64,000 nt of DNA from Paraburkholderia nodosa DSM 21604 (GCF_000519185.1 NZ_JAFA01000010.1:148785-212784), one strand, 5' to 3'. Positions 16,833 to 29,095 are shown, numbered from the stretch's first letter. Notes: generated by a model from the letters alone, not told the origin. Translations and numbers: made by a program.

Positions 16833-17213
16833 CTACTGGCTGGCAGCGGCATCCCCTTCCTGCGCTTTCAAGCGGTTCCTCACTGCCGTCACGCCCAGCA
16901 CCGGCCTTGCGGCATTGCCCGCGCGCGAGATCTGCCAGGTCTCCGGGACGGTGCCTGAAAGCGTGACGACGCCATGGCTGACCCGAATGTGAATGTTCGA
17001 ATCGTCGAGATCCGGAACGCGCCTGATGGCACGGCGAACATCACGCACCACCGAGGTATCCGGCCGGCTTCCGGGTGTCGATGCCGAGACTCTTTGCACG
17101 GCCACACCGGCCGGCTCGCTCACACCGGTTTGCGCGTTCGCATTGGCAGCGCAGCTCGCGATAGCCACGAACACCAATGCACCGATCGTTCCGTTCGCAC
17201 CGTTTCTGTTCAT
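16833..17213 (-). CDS. Periplasmic BON-domain protein
   Basis: 126 residues. A signal peptide (GTIGALVFVAIASCAANANA, cleavage near residue 27) is followed by one BON domain at about 54-116 (VRDVRRAIRRVPDLDDSNIH, then VSHGVVTLSGTVPE). BON domains bind membrane lipids or help keep envelope integrity under osmotic stress. ATG 17213 was chosen over an upstream start because GGAGG precedes it and the signal peptide starts there. It is divergent from the Rrf2 regulator gene. Confidence 0.82.
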   Translation of the reverse strand: MNRNGANGTIGALVFVAIASCAANANAQTGVSEPAGVAVQRVSASTPGSRPDTSVVRDVRRAIRRVPDLDDSNIHIRVSHGVVTLSGTVPETWQISRAGNAARPVLGVTAVRNRLKAQEGDAAASQ

Positions 17214-17381
17214 GCTGCCTCCATCGGGCCGAGTCAACCGAGGAAAAGCGCCTCTTCTACGCGTATGTTCGCACAGGAATTCGCGCGTCGCGTTCTCGAT
17301 GGCCTGCCCCGCCACGCTGCCCGCCCGAGCGCATACGACGACGCAGCGGATGACTTCGGCGCCGCGCTGCGCTACCCTAAC

Positions 17382-17404
17382 AACTCCGATACAGAAAGTC
17401 GTCG
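17382..17404 (+). promoter_or_regulatory. Possible Rrf2 operator, own promoter
   Basis: AACTCCGA at 17382-17389 lies 22 bases before the Rrf2 start. The same octamer, followed by partly matching bases (CA-N-A-N-A-N-TC), occurs in the palindrome upstream of the NDH-2-like gene at 19294-19318. Confidence 0.35.
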
Positions 17405-17411
17405 TATAACC

Positions 17412-17927
17412 ATGTCACACATCAGCACGGGCGTCGAATACGGGCTGCATTGCCTGCTCTATCTTGCCGGCACGTCCGCCGGCGTGCGCGAGGCGAGCGT
17501 GCGCGACCTCGCGGAAATGCAGGGCGTGCCCGTCGACTACGCCGCCAAGCTCTTCACGCGCCTCGCCAAGGCCGGCATCGTCGAGTCGACCGAAGGCATA
17601 CGCGGCGGCTTCAGGCTCGCGAAACCCGCGCGCAATATATCGGTGCTGGATGTCGTCGACGCCATCGACGGCGAAAAGGCGCTCTTCGACTGCCGCGAAG
17701 TGCGCCGGCAATGTGCCGTTTTCGACGACGAGCCGCCCGCATGGGCCACACGCGGCACCTGCTCGATTCATGCCGTGATGCAGGGCGCCGAGCGCGCCAT
17801 GCGCGCGGAACTCAAGCAACACTCGATTGCCGATCTCGCCACCCGCGCGTATTCAAAGGCGCCTGCCAGCTATCACCATCACGTGGTCGACTGGTTCACC
17901 GAGCGCGCCGCCAATCGTCGCGGGTAA
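17412..17927 (+). CDS. Rrf2-family Fe-S transcriptional regulator
   Basis: 171 residues. A winged helix-turn-helix occupies 1-80 (VRDLAEMQGVPVDYAAKLFT, then EGIRGGFRLAKPARNISVLD). Three cysteines at 94, 101 and 117 (DCREVRRQC ... RGTCSIH) match the [Fe-S]-binding loop of NsrR/IscR-type members, which sense NO, iron or redox state. The C-terminus ends with a His-containing stretch YHHHVVDW. The neighbouring minus-strand flavoprotein shares a possible operator, so it is the probable target. Confidence 0.88.
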   Translation: MSHISTGVEYGLHCLLYLAGTSAGVREASVRDLAEMQGVPVDYAAKLFTRLAKAGIVESTEGIRGGFRLAKPARNISVLDVVDAIDGEKALFDCREVRRQCAVFDDEPPAWATRGTCSIHAVMQGAERAMRAELKQHSIADLATRAYSKAPASYHHHVVDWFTERAANRRG

Positions 17928-17960
17928 CAACCGTCGCTTTGCCAGCCCTTCCAGCATGCG

Positions 17961-17994
17961 AAAAAACGCGGAGCCTCCAACGAGGCTTCCGCGT
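17961..17994 (-). terminator. Rho-independent terminator of the NDH-2-like gene
   Basis: On the minus strand, ACGCGG-(A)-AGCCTC ... GAGGCT-CCGCGT forms a stable hairpin with a CGTTG-type loop, followed by a run of six T. It lies 30 bases after the flavoprotein stop, and may also serve the convergent Rrf2 gene. Confidence 0.75.
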
Positions 17995-18023
17995 GCAATC
18001 AGACCCGTCGTTGTCCTGAAGGA

Positions 18024-19229
18024 TCAGGCAACCACGATGCGCAGCGGATCTGCGGCGGCGAGCGCTTGCTCGCGGTCCGCGCGAGGCGGATAGATCCATT
18101 CGGAGTTGATCTGGTGCTTGAGCTTCTTCGCCTCGGCGCCCTGCAACTTCACTTCGCGCTCCCAACCTTCCGTGTAGACCGCGCCCCATGCGCCCAGATC
18201 CAGACAGGTCACGTACTTCGGCTGGCTATACGGAATCGGCGCGAGGCCTAGCAGATCGGCGGCCGCGTTGTGGCCTGCCGAGCGCCCCAGGTTCATCGCG
18301 TGCTGGCACGACATCATCGTGTGATTGCCTTCATCGTCGGTGGCTGCACGGGCGACGTCGCCCGTCGCGTAGACACCGGGCACGCCCTCCACCGCGAGAT
18401 TGCGATCGACGTGAAGACGCCCTGTGGCGTCGAGACGGCCCGGAATCTGCGCGGTCAGCGTGCTCGCGCGCAGCCCGGCCGTCCAGATCACCGTGTGCGA
18501 TTCGATACGCTGGCCGTCCATTGTCGTGACGCCGCCGGCGTCCACTGAAGCCACGCCCGAGCCGAGCTTCCAGGTCACGCCGAGCGAACCCAGCGCCTCT
18601 TCGATAACCGGACGCGGGCCCGCGCCCAGGTCGGGGCCGATCGCATCGTTACGCTCGACGATGATCACCTGCACATTCGCTTGCTCGCCCAGCGCCGCGC
18701 GCAGGCGTGCCGGCATTTCCGCAGCGGTCTCGATGCCGGTGAATCCGCCACCCGCCACCACCACGGTATTGCGCGCGGGCGAGTCGGGCTGGTTGGCCAG
18801 ACTGCGGATGTGCGCTTCCAGTTCGACCGCTTCGTCGGTCTGGTCCACGCTGAAGGTGTGATCGGCGAGGCCCGGAATCGACGGGCGGAACAACCGGCTG
18901 CCAGTGGCCAGCACGAGGCGGTCATAGCCGAGCGTAGAGGACTGGCCATCCACGCGGGTCAGATCCACTGCGCGACGCTCCACGTGAATGCGCTCGACCG
19001 TGCCCTGAATGAACTTGATGCCAGTCGCATCGAAGATCTCCGTGAGCGGCGCCCGGAAGTTCGCGGGACCCTCTTCGTACAGTCGCGGACGGACATGCAG
19101 ATGCGGGTCCGGTGCGACCAGCGTGATCTCCACGTCCGTGCGCCCCTGCTCATCGAGCAGCCGCGCCGCGCTCAGCGCGCTCCACATACCGGCGAAGCCG
19201 GCCCCAATAACAAGAATACGCTTCGACAT
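18024..19229 (-). CDS. NAD(P)/FAD-dependent oxidoreductase, NDH-2-like
   Basis: 401 residues. The N-terminal FAD motif is ILVIGAGFAGMWSALSAARL (5-24), the central NAD(P)H motif VVVAGGGFTGIETAAEMPAR lies near 158-177, and the third FAD-binding block GVYATGDVARA is near 288. This is the layout of type II NADH:quinone dehydrogenases and related membrane-peripheral flavoproteins. The C-terminus (WIYPPRADREQALAAADPLR) is short, and no clear membrane anchor is seen, so a soluble disulfide- or quinone-reductase role is possible. Control by the adjacent Fe-S Rrf2 regulator is inferred from a shared promoter motif. Confidence 0.85.
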   Translation of the reverse strand: MSKRILVIGAGFAGMWSALSAARLLDEQGRTDVEITLVAPDPHLHVRPRLYEEGPANFRAPLTEIFDATGIKFIQGTVERIHVERRAVDLTRVDGQSSTLGYDRLVLATGSRLFRPSIPGLADHTFSVDQTDEAVELEAHIRSLANQPDSPARNTVVVAGGGFTGIETAAEMPARLRAALGEQANVQVIIVERNDAIGPDLGAGPRPVIEEALGSLGVTWKLGSGVASVDAGGVTTMDGQRIESHTVIWTAGLRASTLTAQIPGRLDATGRLHVDRNLAVEGVPGVYATGDVARAATDDEGNHTMMSCQHAMNLGRSAGHNAAADLLGLAPIPYSQPKYVTCLDLGAWGAVYTEGWEREVKLQGAEAKKLKHQINSEWIYPPRADREQALAAADPLRIVVA

Positions 19230-19293
19230 TTGTGCCTCTCCAATGCAGGGATACGTGATATCGGTAGACTCGCGCCGCGCCTGCGCAACGCAT

Positions 19294-19318
19294 AACTCGG
19301 ATTCTATGAGTCGGAGTT
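19294..19318 (-). promoter_or_regulatory. Imperfect palindrome upstream of the NDH-2-like gene
   Basis: AACTCGGATTC-TAT-GAGTCGGAGTT is an 11-3-11 inverted repeat with 9 of 11 pairs, 65 bp upstream of the start codon. It contains the AACTCCGA octamer (minus strand) also seen before the Rrf2 gene, and so is a candidate Rrf2 operator. Confidence 0.45.
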
Positions 19319-19386
19319 TAAATGCGCAAGCCCCCTGTTGGGACGCACTGTTGACGAATCAGACAGCGATGCCGCGTTGCCAGGCG

Positions 19387-20571
19387 CTACATGCCCATAC
19401 TCGTCCCTGCCCCCGTGCTCGTGCCCGTGCCGGTGCCCGTCGTCGTGACTGGGTTCGGCGTCGCATTCAAATCGATTCGTCCATACACGCCATCGGCCTC
19501 GCCATTCGGCCCCGCCGCGAAAAACAGTGTATTGGAAGGCTGGTTGCTGAGGTCGTTGCCGAACGCAATGCCCCACACGCCTGGCTCGACGAGCGCATTG
19601 CCGTTCGACCCATTGAGCGGCCCCATCGACTGGCCGTTCGATGCATTGAACGCGTTGATCGCGCCATTACCGAAATTGCCGATCAGTATCGCGCCGCTCA
19701 TCGAGCCGAAGTTCGCGGGCGCTTGCGCAATGCCCCATGGCGCGTCGAGCGGACTGCCCGTTGCGAAGCGCTGCTTCAGGTTGCCCGCCGTGTCGTACAC
19801 GTCGACCATGCCGAGCCCCGCGCCTGCAACATCGTCGTGCTTCGCCGCGTCCTGCATCGCATACGTGACGAACAGATTCGAACCGATCGCCTGAATGCCG
19901 AACGGCGCGAAGCCGGCTGGCATCGCCGGGTCCGTGAAGCCGCCGGGCATCGTAACCTTGTTGAATGAGGTATTGAAAACGTCGATCTTGTTGTTATGGA
20001 AGTCGGTCGCGTAGAGGAAGTTCGCGTTGTTCATCGTCGCGAGCGCGAGCCCCTTGTAAACGGCGCCGCCCGTGCCGTCGTCGTACATGACGAAGGCGTT
20101 GGTCGGCCCGACCGCAGGCGCCCACGCGGTGATGGTGCCGCCCTCGCCCGCGAAGATGAACGCGGCGACGCCGGACTTGCCGTTTTCCGTGACGGTGAAG
20201 CTTTGTGTGCCGTTGAAGACGATGCCCGTGGGCGATGCCGTGCCGTTCTTGCCGCTGGGTATCGCGACGATCAGCGATTGCGGCACGCCGTTGCCGTCAT
20301 AGAGTGTTGCGACGTTGGTGCCATTGTCCGCGACCCAGGCAAAACCATTCGGATTGAAGGCGACACCCCACGGGTTCTTCAGATTCCCGTCGATGTGAGC
20401 GGCCGCCACCGCACCATCGGAAACGAGCGCCGTCGCCGCGAACGACGACGTGACCGGCACGCTCGCACTGCTGGAACCCGAACTGGAACCGGAACTGCCG
20501 CCACACGACACGAGCGTCGCGATGGCCGCACCACATGCTACGACGCCGAATACGGCGAGTAGAGACTTCAT
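19387..20571 (-). CDS. Secreted TIGR03118-like lipoprotein (beta-propeller)
   Basis: 394 residues. The signal peptide ends in a lipobox (ATLVSCGGSSG, Cys23), followed by a Ser/Gly linker. The mature part resembles the TIGR03118 family: NPWGVAFNPNGFAWVADNGT, TGIVFNG, LYATDFHNNKIDVFN and DAPWGIAQAPANFG, which are NHL-type propeller blades. The C-terminus is a Thr/Gly repeat tail TTTGTGTGTSTGAGTSMG. No catalytic residues are recognised. It should be anchored to the outer membrane or secreted. It is a single gene with no operon partner. Confidence 0.8.
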   Translation of the reverse strand: MKSLLAVFGVVACGAAIATLVSCGGSSGSSSGSSSASVPVTSSFAATALVSDGAVAAAHIDGNLKNPWGVAFNPNGFAWVADNGTNVATLYDGNGVPQSLIVAIPSGKNGTASPTGIVFNGTQSFTVTENGKSGVAAFIFAGEGGTITAWAPAVGPTNAFVMYDDGTGGAVYKGLALATMNNANFLYATDFHNNKIDVFNTSFNKVTMPGGFTDPAMPAGFAPFGIQAIGSNLFVTYAMQDAAKHDDVAGAGLGMVDVYDTAGNLKQRFATGSPLDAPWGIAQAPANFGSMSGAILIGNFGNGAINAFNASNGQSMGPLNGSNGNALVEPGVWGIAFGNDLSNQPSNTLFFAAGPNGEADGVYGRIDLNATPNPVTTTGTGTGTSTGAGTSMGM

Positions 20572-20718
20572 GACCGCACTCCTCGTTCAGTCCAAGGGAC
20601 TAACGGACAAAGAACGAGGAGGACGCAGCGTTTATTCCAGCGAAGAAAAAGGGCTTGTTTCGCGGGCGATCGCAATGACTGAACTAGCTAGCGAAAAGCA
20701 CATGGCGGGCAACGAGCG

Positions 20719-22038
20719 CTATGCGTGACTATCGGGCGCCTGCAGGCTCGCCGATGCCGGCGGCAATCTGCGCGGCGTACCAAGCAGGGCGAGCTGCTTC
20801 TCGTGCGGCGTCAGCGCGCCACTGTCGCGCTTGTCCGCTTCGGCATATTTTTGCGCTGCACGAGACAGATCGCCTTCGTCTTCCAGCGCCTGCCCCCACA
20901 GTTCATAAGAGGGCGCGAGATCGGGACGAAGCTCCACCGCGCGCGCCAGCTTGACGATCGCCGCCTCGTATTGTCCGTTGTCGACGAGCGCTTCTCCCCA
21001 GTCATGCAGGATGTTGACGTCGTCGTGATGCATTTCATCTGCGCGGTGAAACGCGCTTAGCGCTTCGGCATACCGGTGCGCGTGCAACAAGACGTCGCCG
21101 AGCAAGCGCTGGTTCTCCGCGGTACTCCACCGCTCGTGGGCGCCCGCGCGAAGCTCCTTGATCGCGGCGTCGATTCTCCGCTCCTGTTCGAGCGCAATGC
21201 CGAGATTGGCCCGCAAGACGGCCGAGTGCGGATACAGCAAAAGCGCGTCACGTGCCTGCTGTTCCGCCTCCTCGGCGCGGTTTTGCCTCAGCAGCAGCCA
21301 GCCTTTTCCAGCGAGCGCCCATTGGCGTTGCGGTGAGCCTGGCCGGCCGAGGACATCGTCATAAATGGCTTCGACGTCGCTGTAGTCGCATTGGCCCGGC
21401 GAACACCGTGTCTTTTGCACCGCCGTGAAGACATGGCTCGCGAGCGTATTCGGCTCGACAAGCCGCATGACCTCGATCGCGATGTCTCGCACCGACTGGT
21501 TGAAGTCCTTGCCGGTGAACGCGACGTCTTCGTGCATGGCGTTGAACGGGCCGTTTTCGATCTGGATATGCGCGACATACGCATCCGGGCTGTCGTTCAC
21601 GTGCGTAATGCCGATATGGACGACCACGTCCTGCCTGTTCCTGAACAGCGTCGATTTCAGAAAGCCGACGATCGAGGCATAAGACATGTCTTGACCAGGT
21701 AGCTTGATATCCGGGCTGTCGTTATCGGCCAACGAGACATCGTGCGGAACCGCGTCGCTGTCGCTGCTGATGCCACGCATTGCCGAAAGAATTCGTTCTG
21801 CCAGGAATTCCGGGGTATAGCCGGTGTCGGCCAGCGCTTTCGGTGTTTCCACCGGGGGCACCAGCACGTGTTGCGTGAGCGCGCCGGAGATGACGAGCCA
21901 GCAAAAGGGAACGGTCAGGACCGCGATGACCCAGGTGAGCACAAAGGGCCACAGCTCCCGTGGCGCGCGGCCGATCAGCCCGACCAGAAACAACACATGA
22001 GATAGACCCGCAGGCCTGCGATCCGGAACGCTCGACAT
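20719..22038 (-). CDS. Membrane-anchored tetratricopeptide-repeat protein
   Basis: 439 residues. One N-terminal membrane span (FVLTWVIAVLTVPFCWLVIS, about 32-51) places the rest in the periplasm. Residues 60-225 form a domain I do not recognise. From about 235 to 420 there are five or six TPR units (AEEAEQQARDALLLYPHSAV, YAEALSAFHRADEMHHDDV, YEAAIVKLARAVELRPDLAP). Such proteins scaffold complexes. The context gives no partner; a conserved CSPGQC in the middle domain could form a disulfide. Confidence 0.75.
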   Translation of the reverse strand: MSSVPDRRPAGLSHVLFLVGLIGRAPRELWPFVLTWVIAVLTVPFCWLVISGALTQHVLVPPVETPKALADTGYTPEFLAERILSAMRGISSDSDAVPHDVSLADNDSPDIKLPGQDMSYASIVGFLKSTLFRNRQDVVVHIGITHVNDSPDAYVAHIQIENGPFNAMHEDVAFTGKDFNQSVRDIAIEVMRLVEPNTLASHVFTAVQKTRCSPGQCDYSDVEAIYDDVLGRPGSPQRQWALAGKGWLLLRQNRAEEAEQQARDALLLYPHSAVLRANLGIALEQERRIDAAIKELRAGAHERWSTAENQRLLGDVLLHAHRYAEALSAFHRADEMHHDDVNILHDWGEALVDNGQYEAAIVKLARAVELRPDLAPSYELWGQALEDEGDLSRAAQKYAEADKRDSGALTPHEKQLALLGTPRRLPPASASLQAPDSHA

Positions 22039-22239
22039 GTTGCACCTCGACTCGGCTGCAGTTGGCTGGGCCCAACTGTCGGTCGGCGTGAATGCATCGA
22101 GTGTGCCAGCGCAAGCGAACGCTTTACTGCCGGGCGTTTCGGCTAGGTTTGCGAATGTCGCGCGTGGCAGGTGTTATCCCCTGACCAACGCTTGAACACG
22201 GCGAGTGCCGGTTCGCAGCAGACACCTGCGAATGCGCGC

Positions 22240-24969
<2,730 letters not shown>

Positions 24970-25060
24970 CTCCTTGAATTGGGGCGCGGCGCGAGCGCCG
25001 CGAGTCTCCCATGCTAGCGCGGTTGCCCGCAGGGCGTGCGCGCGGCGCTACGGATGCGGG

Positions 25061-27022
25061 CTAGCCGGCGTCGCCGAGCCGTTTGAGAACGCGCAGCAAT
25101 TCGCCGAGCGACCATGCCTGGAACGGCGCGCCGCCGCTCTGATGCGGCGCATCGCCATCGGCGACCTCGGAAACATGGTCAAGCCCGGCGCGGTCGAGAT
25201 GCGCGAGCAGCGGCGCGACGAACCGCTCGCGCGCGAGCGCGAGCTGCGCCGCAGTATCGCCGTTCACATACAGCCAGGCATCCACGAAGGGGCCGAGCAA
25301 CCAGGGCCAGACGGTGCCCTGATGATAGGCGCCGTCGCGCTCCAGCACGCCGCCACGGTACTGCCCGCGATACGCGCGGTCCGACGGCGCGAGCGTGCGC
25401 AGCCCCATGGGCGTGAACAGATCGGCTTCGACCTGCGCCACGACCGGGCGCGCCGCATCGCCTTCGAGCAGCGCGAACGGCAGACCGCCTGCCGCGAAGA
25501 TCTGGTTCGGTCGAATCGAGCGATCTGCCGTGCCGTCCACGTGATCGACATCGACCACGTCGAACAGCGCGCCCGTCGACGGATCGACGAAGCGCCGGGC
25601 AAACGAGGCGTTGGCGAGCGCTTCGAGCTCGCGCCAACGCGTATCCCATGCCGCAGCAATGCGCAGCGCGTTGATCCACAGCGCCTGAATTTCGACCGGC
25701 TTGCCGATGCGCGGCGTGACGACCCAGTCGCCCGCCTTCGCATCCATCCAGGTGAGCTGCACGCCCGGCACGCCGGCTCGCAGCAGGCCATCACGCGGAT
25801 CGGCTGCGATCCGGTAGCGCGTGCCGCGCGCATAGCCTTCGAGGATGGCGTCGACGGCGCCCTGCAGCGCATGCCGCGCTTCGTGCGGCACGTTCCCGGC
25901 CGCGAAGTAGTCGTGCACCGCCACGATGAACCACAGCGAGGCGTCGACGGAGTTGTACTCGGGCGCGCCACCCGCATCGGCAAAGCGGTTCGGCAGCATG
26001 CCCTCTGAGACGGTCGCCGCCCATTCGAGCAGGATCGCGCCCGCCTCCTCGTAGCGCTCGTTCGCGAGCAACAGACCACGCATGGCGATGAACGTGTCGC
26101 GGCCCCAGTCGGTGAACCACGGATAGCCGGCGACGATCGTGCAGCCGTCGCCGCGCGCGACGACATAGGCGTTGGCCGAGCGCTGCAGGCGCGAGCCGAG
26201 CGACGCCCGGCGCACTTCTTCGAAACCGGCGAGCAGTTGCGCGCGGCTCGCCGCGCTTTCATTGCTGTCGAGCGAGGTATCGGGTGCGCGAGACAATGGT
26301 TGCGCGCGCAACAGCATCACCGCATCGCCCTTGTCGAGAGCGAACGTGAACACGCCTGGCGTCGCGAGATCCTCGATGCAGTCGAGACCGCGTTCGCGTT
26401 CGCGCGGGTAGCAGAAGTTGCGGTACCAATCCGGCGCATGCGTATAGGCGCCGTTCGAGCGCGCGACGACGGCGGGCAGATCGCCGTACGGTTGCCAGCG
26501 CACGTATTCGCCGTCGATCTGGGCGTGGAAGTCGAATGCGGGGTTCTCGTGGTGCAGCCCGTGATAGTCGCGACCCGAGATCAGCGGGCGGACTTTCAGC
26601 ACGGCGCCGCCAGCCCCGGACGATGCATCGAGCCGCCAGCGCAGCACCGTCTCGCGGCTCGCCTTCGCCACGAACACTTCTGCCGTGAGCACGGCGCCGC
26701 CGTCCAGCCGGTAGCGCCACGTGGGCCACGGCGACGTGTCGAAGCTCGCGATGCGCTCCGAGGTATCGGGATAGAGCAGATCGGGCGCGTAGCGCTGCAT
26801 CGTCAGCGCGGTCTTGCGCTCCCCGTCCTCGAGCCAGGCTTCGATGCCGCCCACGAGCACCACGCGGTTCGTGGGCGGCTGCGTAGCCGTGAGCAGCAGC
26901 GCGTGATAGCGGCGCGTACGCGCGGTGCCGACTGTGCCGGACGCGAATCCGCCGGCGCCGTCCGCTTCGAGCCATTCGTCGTCGAGGCGCTGCGCATCGA
27001 TGGGGCTGTCAAGACGCGTCAT
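25061..27022 (-). CDS. Glycogen debranching enzyme-like amylo-alpha-1,6-glucosidase
   Basis: 653 residues. The N-terminal bacterial debranching domain (about 10-240, starting DDEWLEADGAGGFASGTVGT) is followed by the GDE C-terminal (alpha/alpha)6 barrel, with YPWFTDWGRDTFIAMRGLLL near residue 300 and EYNSVDASLWFIVAVHDY near 357, which carry the acidic catalytic residues of the family. It hydrolyses alpha-1,6 branch points in limit dextrins. It is the first gene of a two-gene unit with the GH63-like glucosidase. No glycogen synthase, branching enzyme or phosphorylase is in the window. Confidence 0.85.
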   Translation of the reverse strand: MTRLDSPIDAQRLDDEWLEADGAGGFASGTVGTARTRRYHALLLTATQPPTNRVVLVGGIEAWLEDGERKTALTMQRYAPDLLYPDTSERIASFDTSPWPTWRYRLDGGAVLTAEVFVAKASRETVLRWRLDASSGAGGAVLKVRPLISGRDYHGLHHENPAFDFHAQIDGEYVRWQPYGDLPAVVARSNGAYTHAPDWYRNFCYPRERERGLDCIEDLATPGVFTFALDKGDAVMLLRAQPLSRAPDTSLDSNESAASRAQLLAGFEEVRRASLGSRLQRSANAYVVARGDGCTIVAGYPWFTDWGRDTFIAMRGLLLANERYEEAGAILLEWAATVSEGMLPNRFADAGGAPEYNSVDASLWFIVAVHDYFAAGNVPHEARHALQGAVDAILEGYARGTRYRIAADPRDGLLRAGVPGVQLTWMDAKAGDWVVTPRIGKPVEIQALWINALRIAAAWDTRWRELEALANASFARRFVDPSTGALFDVVDVDHVDGTADRSIRPNQIFAAGGLPFALLEGDAARPVVAQVEADLFTPMGLRTLAPSDRAYRGQYRGGVLERDGAYHQGTVWPWLLGPFVDAWLYVNGDTAAQLALARERFVAPLLAHLDRAGLDHVSEVADGDAPHQSGGAPFQAWSLGELLRVLKRLGDAG

Positions 27023-27331
27023 CGGTTGTCCTACCCTCGTGGATCACCTGCGCAACGATACTCCCGCCGGCTCGGCGCCGCCAGAAAGCGGGTCGAAAGC
27101 ACGAACCGCCAACATCCGCCAGCAGCGGGCAAACGGATCGTGCGCAAATTGGCGGGTGCCGCACGTACCAGCGACTATTATGGATTCACCCATCAAGCAC
27201 CGGGCACGGGCGCGAATGCGGTGGCCGCGCCATTGCCTAAAGAAATACAGGGTATGAGTGCGTGGCGGCATAGGGGCCGATGCCGCGGCTTGCAGCGCCT
27301 TCTCCAGGCCTCACTGGAAGGAGACAACGCA
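27023..27331. other. 309-bp divergent intergenic region
   Basis: This space must carry the promoters of the debranching-enzyme gene (leftward) and the tannase-family gene (rightward). I see no strong promoter match or palindrome in it. Confidence 0.4.
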
Positions 27332-29095
27332 ATGAACTCGAACAGCGGGCTGTGGCGCGCTTGCAGGCTTGTGCCTTCGCGAGCCGGTGCGCTCTGTGTG
27401 CTGGTGCTGTGCGCCATCTGGAGCAGCGGCGCGTATGCGCAACCGGTGGCGGACTCGTGCCGCGACGCGGCGTGTGGACCGCACGGGACGCCGCCGCCGT
27501 CGAAAACGAGTTGCCCGCAATTGACCGGGCTGACCATTGCGGCCCGCAAGATCGACCTGCCGACCACAGGCGCCGTCGTCACGTCCACGACACAGATGGC
27601 GGCAAGCGGCAGCGGTGCGACCGCCACCGGCTCGTACTGTCTCGTCGCGGGCGCGATCCATCCGGTCGATCCGTCCGCGCCGGACATCCTCTTCAACATC
27701 GCGTTGCCGGACCAATGGAACGGCAAGATCCTGATGCTCGGCGGCGGCGGTTTCGACGGCTCGATTCCCGCCGTGACCGGCAACGTGCCGAGCGCGCCGG
27801 CCAATCTGCCGGGACCGCTGTCGCGCGGTTACGCGGTGTTCGCAAGCGACTCCGGGCACGAAGCGACCAACGGCGCGGTGAACGGCGCGTTCTCCGTCAA
27901 CGCCGAGGCCTACGACAACTTCATGGGCGCGGCGCTGAAGAAAACGCATGACGCCGCGCTCGTGGTCATCAAGGCGCATTACGGCGCGCATCCGTTCAAG
28001 GCGTATTTCGCGGGCGGCTCGACTGGCGGGCGCGAGGCGCTGACCGTCGCGCAGCGCTGGCCGCAGGACTGGGACGGCGTGATCGCGTTCTATCCCGCCT
28101 ATGACTTCACGACGCTGAGCCTGCAACAGTTGCGCGTGACCGAAGGCTTCGCAGCGCCCGGCGCGTATCTCGACACCGCGCAGCGCGCGCTGCTGCTCAA
28201 GGCGGTCATGCAGGCGTGCGACGGGCTCGACGGTGTCGTCGACGGCCTGATCAGCAACGTGCAGGCGTGCAACGCGACGTTCAACCCGGCAACGGCGAGT
28301 GTCGACGGCGCTCCCCTGCGCTGCGCAGGCGGTGTGGCGCACGGCGACACATGTCTATCAGACGCGCAGATCGCCGCGCTCAACACCATGAACACGCCGC
28401 TCGTGTTTGCGTATGCGCTCGAAAGCGGCGAAACGCAGTATCCGGGCTACAACGTATATGGCGCCGATCTCGGCGTGGGCAGCAGTTCGCCGCTCGAGCC
28501 GACCGTCACGACGCTTGCATTGGGCACGACGCAGCCCTCGTATCCACTGCAAAGCACCGCGATGTTCGACGGGCAGATCGCCGACGAGTTCGTCCGCTAC
28601 ACGGTCATGAACAACCCGAACTTCGACTCGCTCACGTTCAATCCCGCGCTCGCCGGTCAATGGTCCGGGCGAATCAGCATGCTCTCGGGACTCGACGCGA
28701 CCGACGCGAACCTCACGCGCTTCATGCGGCACGGCGGCAAGTTGCTGATGGCGCACGGCACCGTGGACCAGACCGTCAGCACGCGGGCAACCGAGATCTA
28801 CTTCGAGCGCATGCAACTGACGATGGGTTTTGGCGCCGTGGCGTCATTCGTGCGCTTCTATGAAATTCCGGGGCTGCAGCACGCCGTCGGCACCGAGTTC
28901 AACGCGTCATGGGATTCGCTCACGACACTGGAAAACTGGGTCGAGCACGGCACGCCGCCGGTGCACCAGGTGGTCACCGACACCGCGGGCGTGCCGGGCC
29001 GCACGCGGCCGCTGTGCCAGTATCCGGCGTGGCCCAGCTATAACGGCGCGGGCGACGTGAACAGCGCCAGGTCGTTTACGTGCGTGCAGGGTTAG
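27332..29095 (+). CDS. Secreted tannase/feruloyl-esterase family protein
   Basis: 587 residues with a signal peptide (cleavage after SSGAYA, residue 36). The alpha/beta-hydrolase fold has nucleophile Ser230 in AGGSTGGRE, Asp479 in HGTVDQTVS and His517 in IPGLQHAVG; DGLDGVVDGLI (297-307) matches the lid-domain calcium site. Family members hydrolyse esters of gallate, ferulate or MHET. The CS-D-HC disulfide typical of the family is absent: Gly229 and Ala518 replace both cysteines. ATG 27332 follows GGAAGGAGAC. The gene overlaps the convergent LacI gene by four bases. The substrate is unknown. Confidence 0.85.
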   Translation: MNSNSGLWRACRLVPSRAGALCVLVLCAIWSSGAYAQPVADSCRDAACGPHGTPPPSKTSCPQLTGLTIAARKIDLPTTGAVVTSTTQMAASGSGATATGSYCLVAGAIHPVDPSAPDILFNIALPDQWNGKILMLGGGGFDGSIPAVTGNVPSAPANLPGPLSRGYAVFASDSGHEATNGAVNGAFSVNAEAYDNFMGAALKKTHDAALVVIKAHYGAHPFKAYFAGGSTGGREALTVAQRWPQDWDGVIAFYPAYDFTTLSLQQLRVTEGFAAPGAYLDTAQRALLLKAVMQACDGLDGVVDGLISNVQACNATFNPATASVDGAPLRCAGGVAHGDTCLSDAQIAALNTMNTPLVFAYALESGETQYPGYNVYGADLGVGSSSPLEPTVTTLALGTTQPSYPLQSTAMFDGQIADEFVRYTVMNNPNFDSLTFNPALAGQWSGRISMLSGLDATDANLTRFMRHGGKLLMAHGTVDQTVSTRATEIYFERMQLTMGFGAVASFVRFYEIPGLQHAVGTEFNASWDSLTTLENWVEHGTPPVHQVVTDTAGVPGRTRPLCQYPAWPSYNGAGDVNSARSFTCVQG

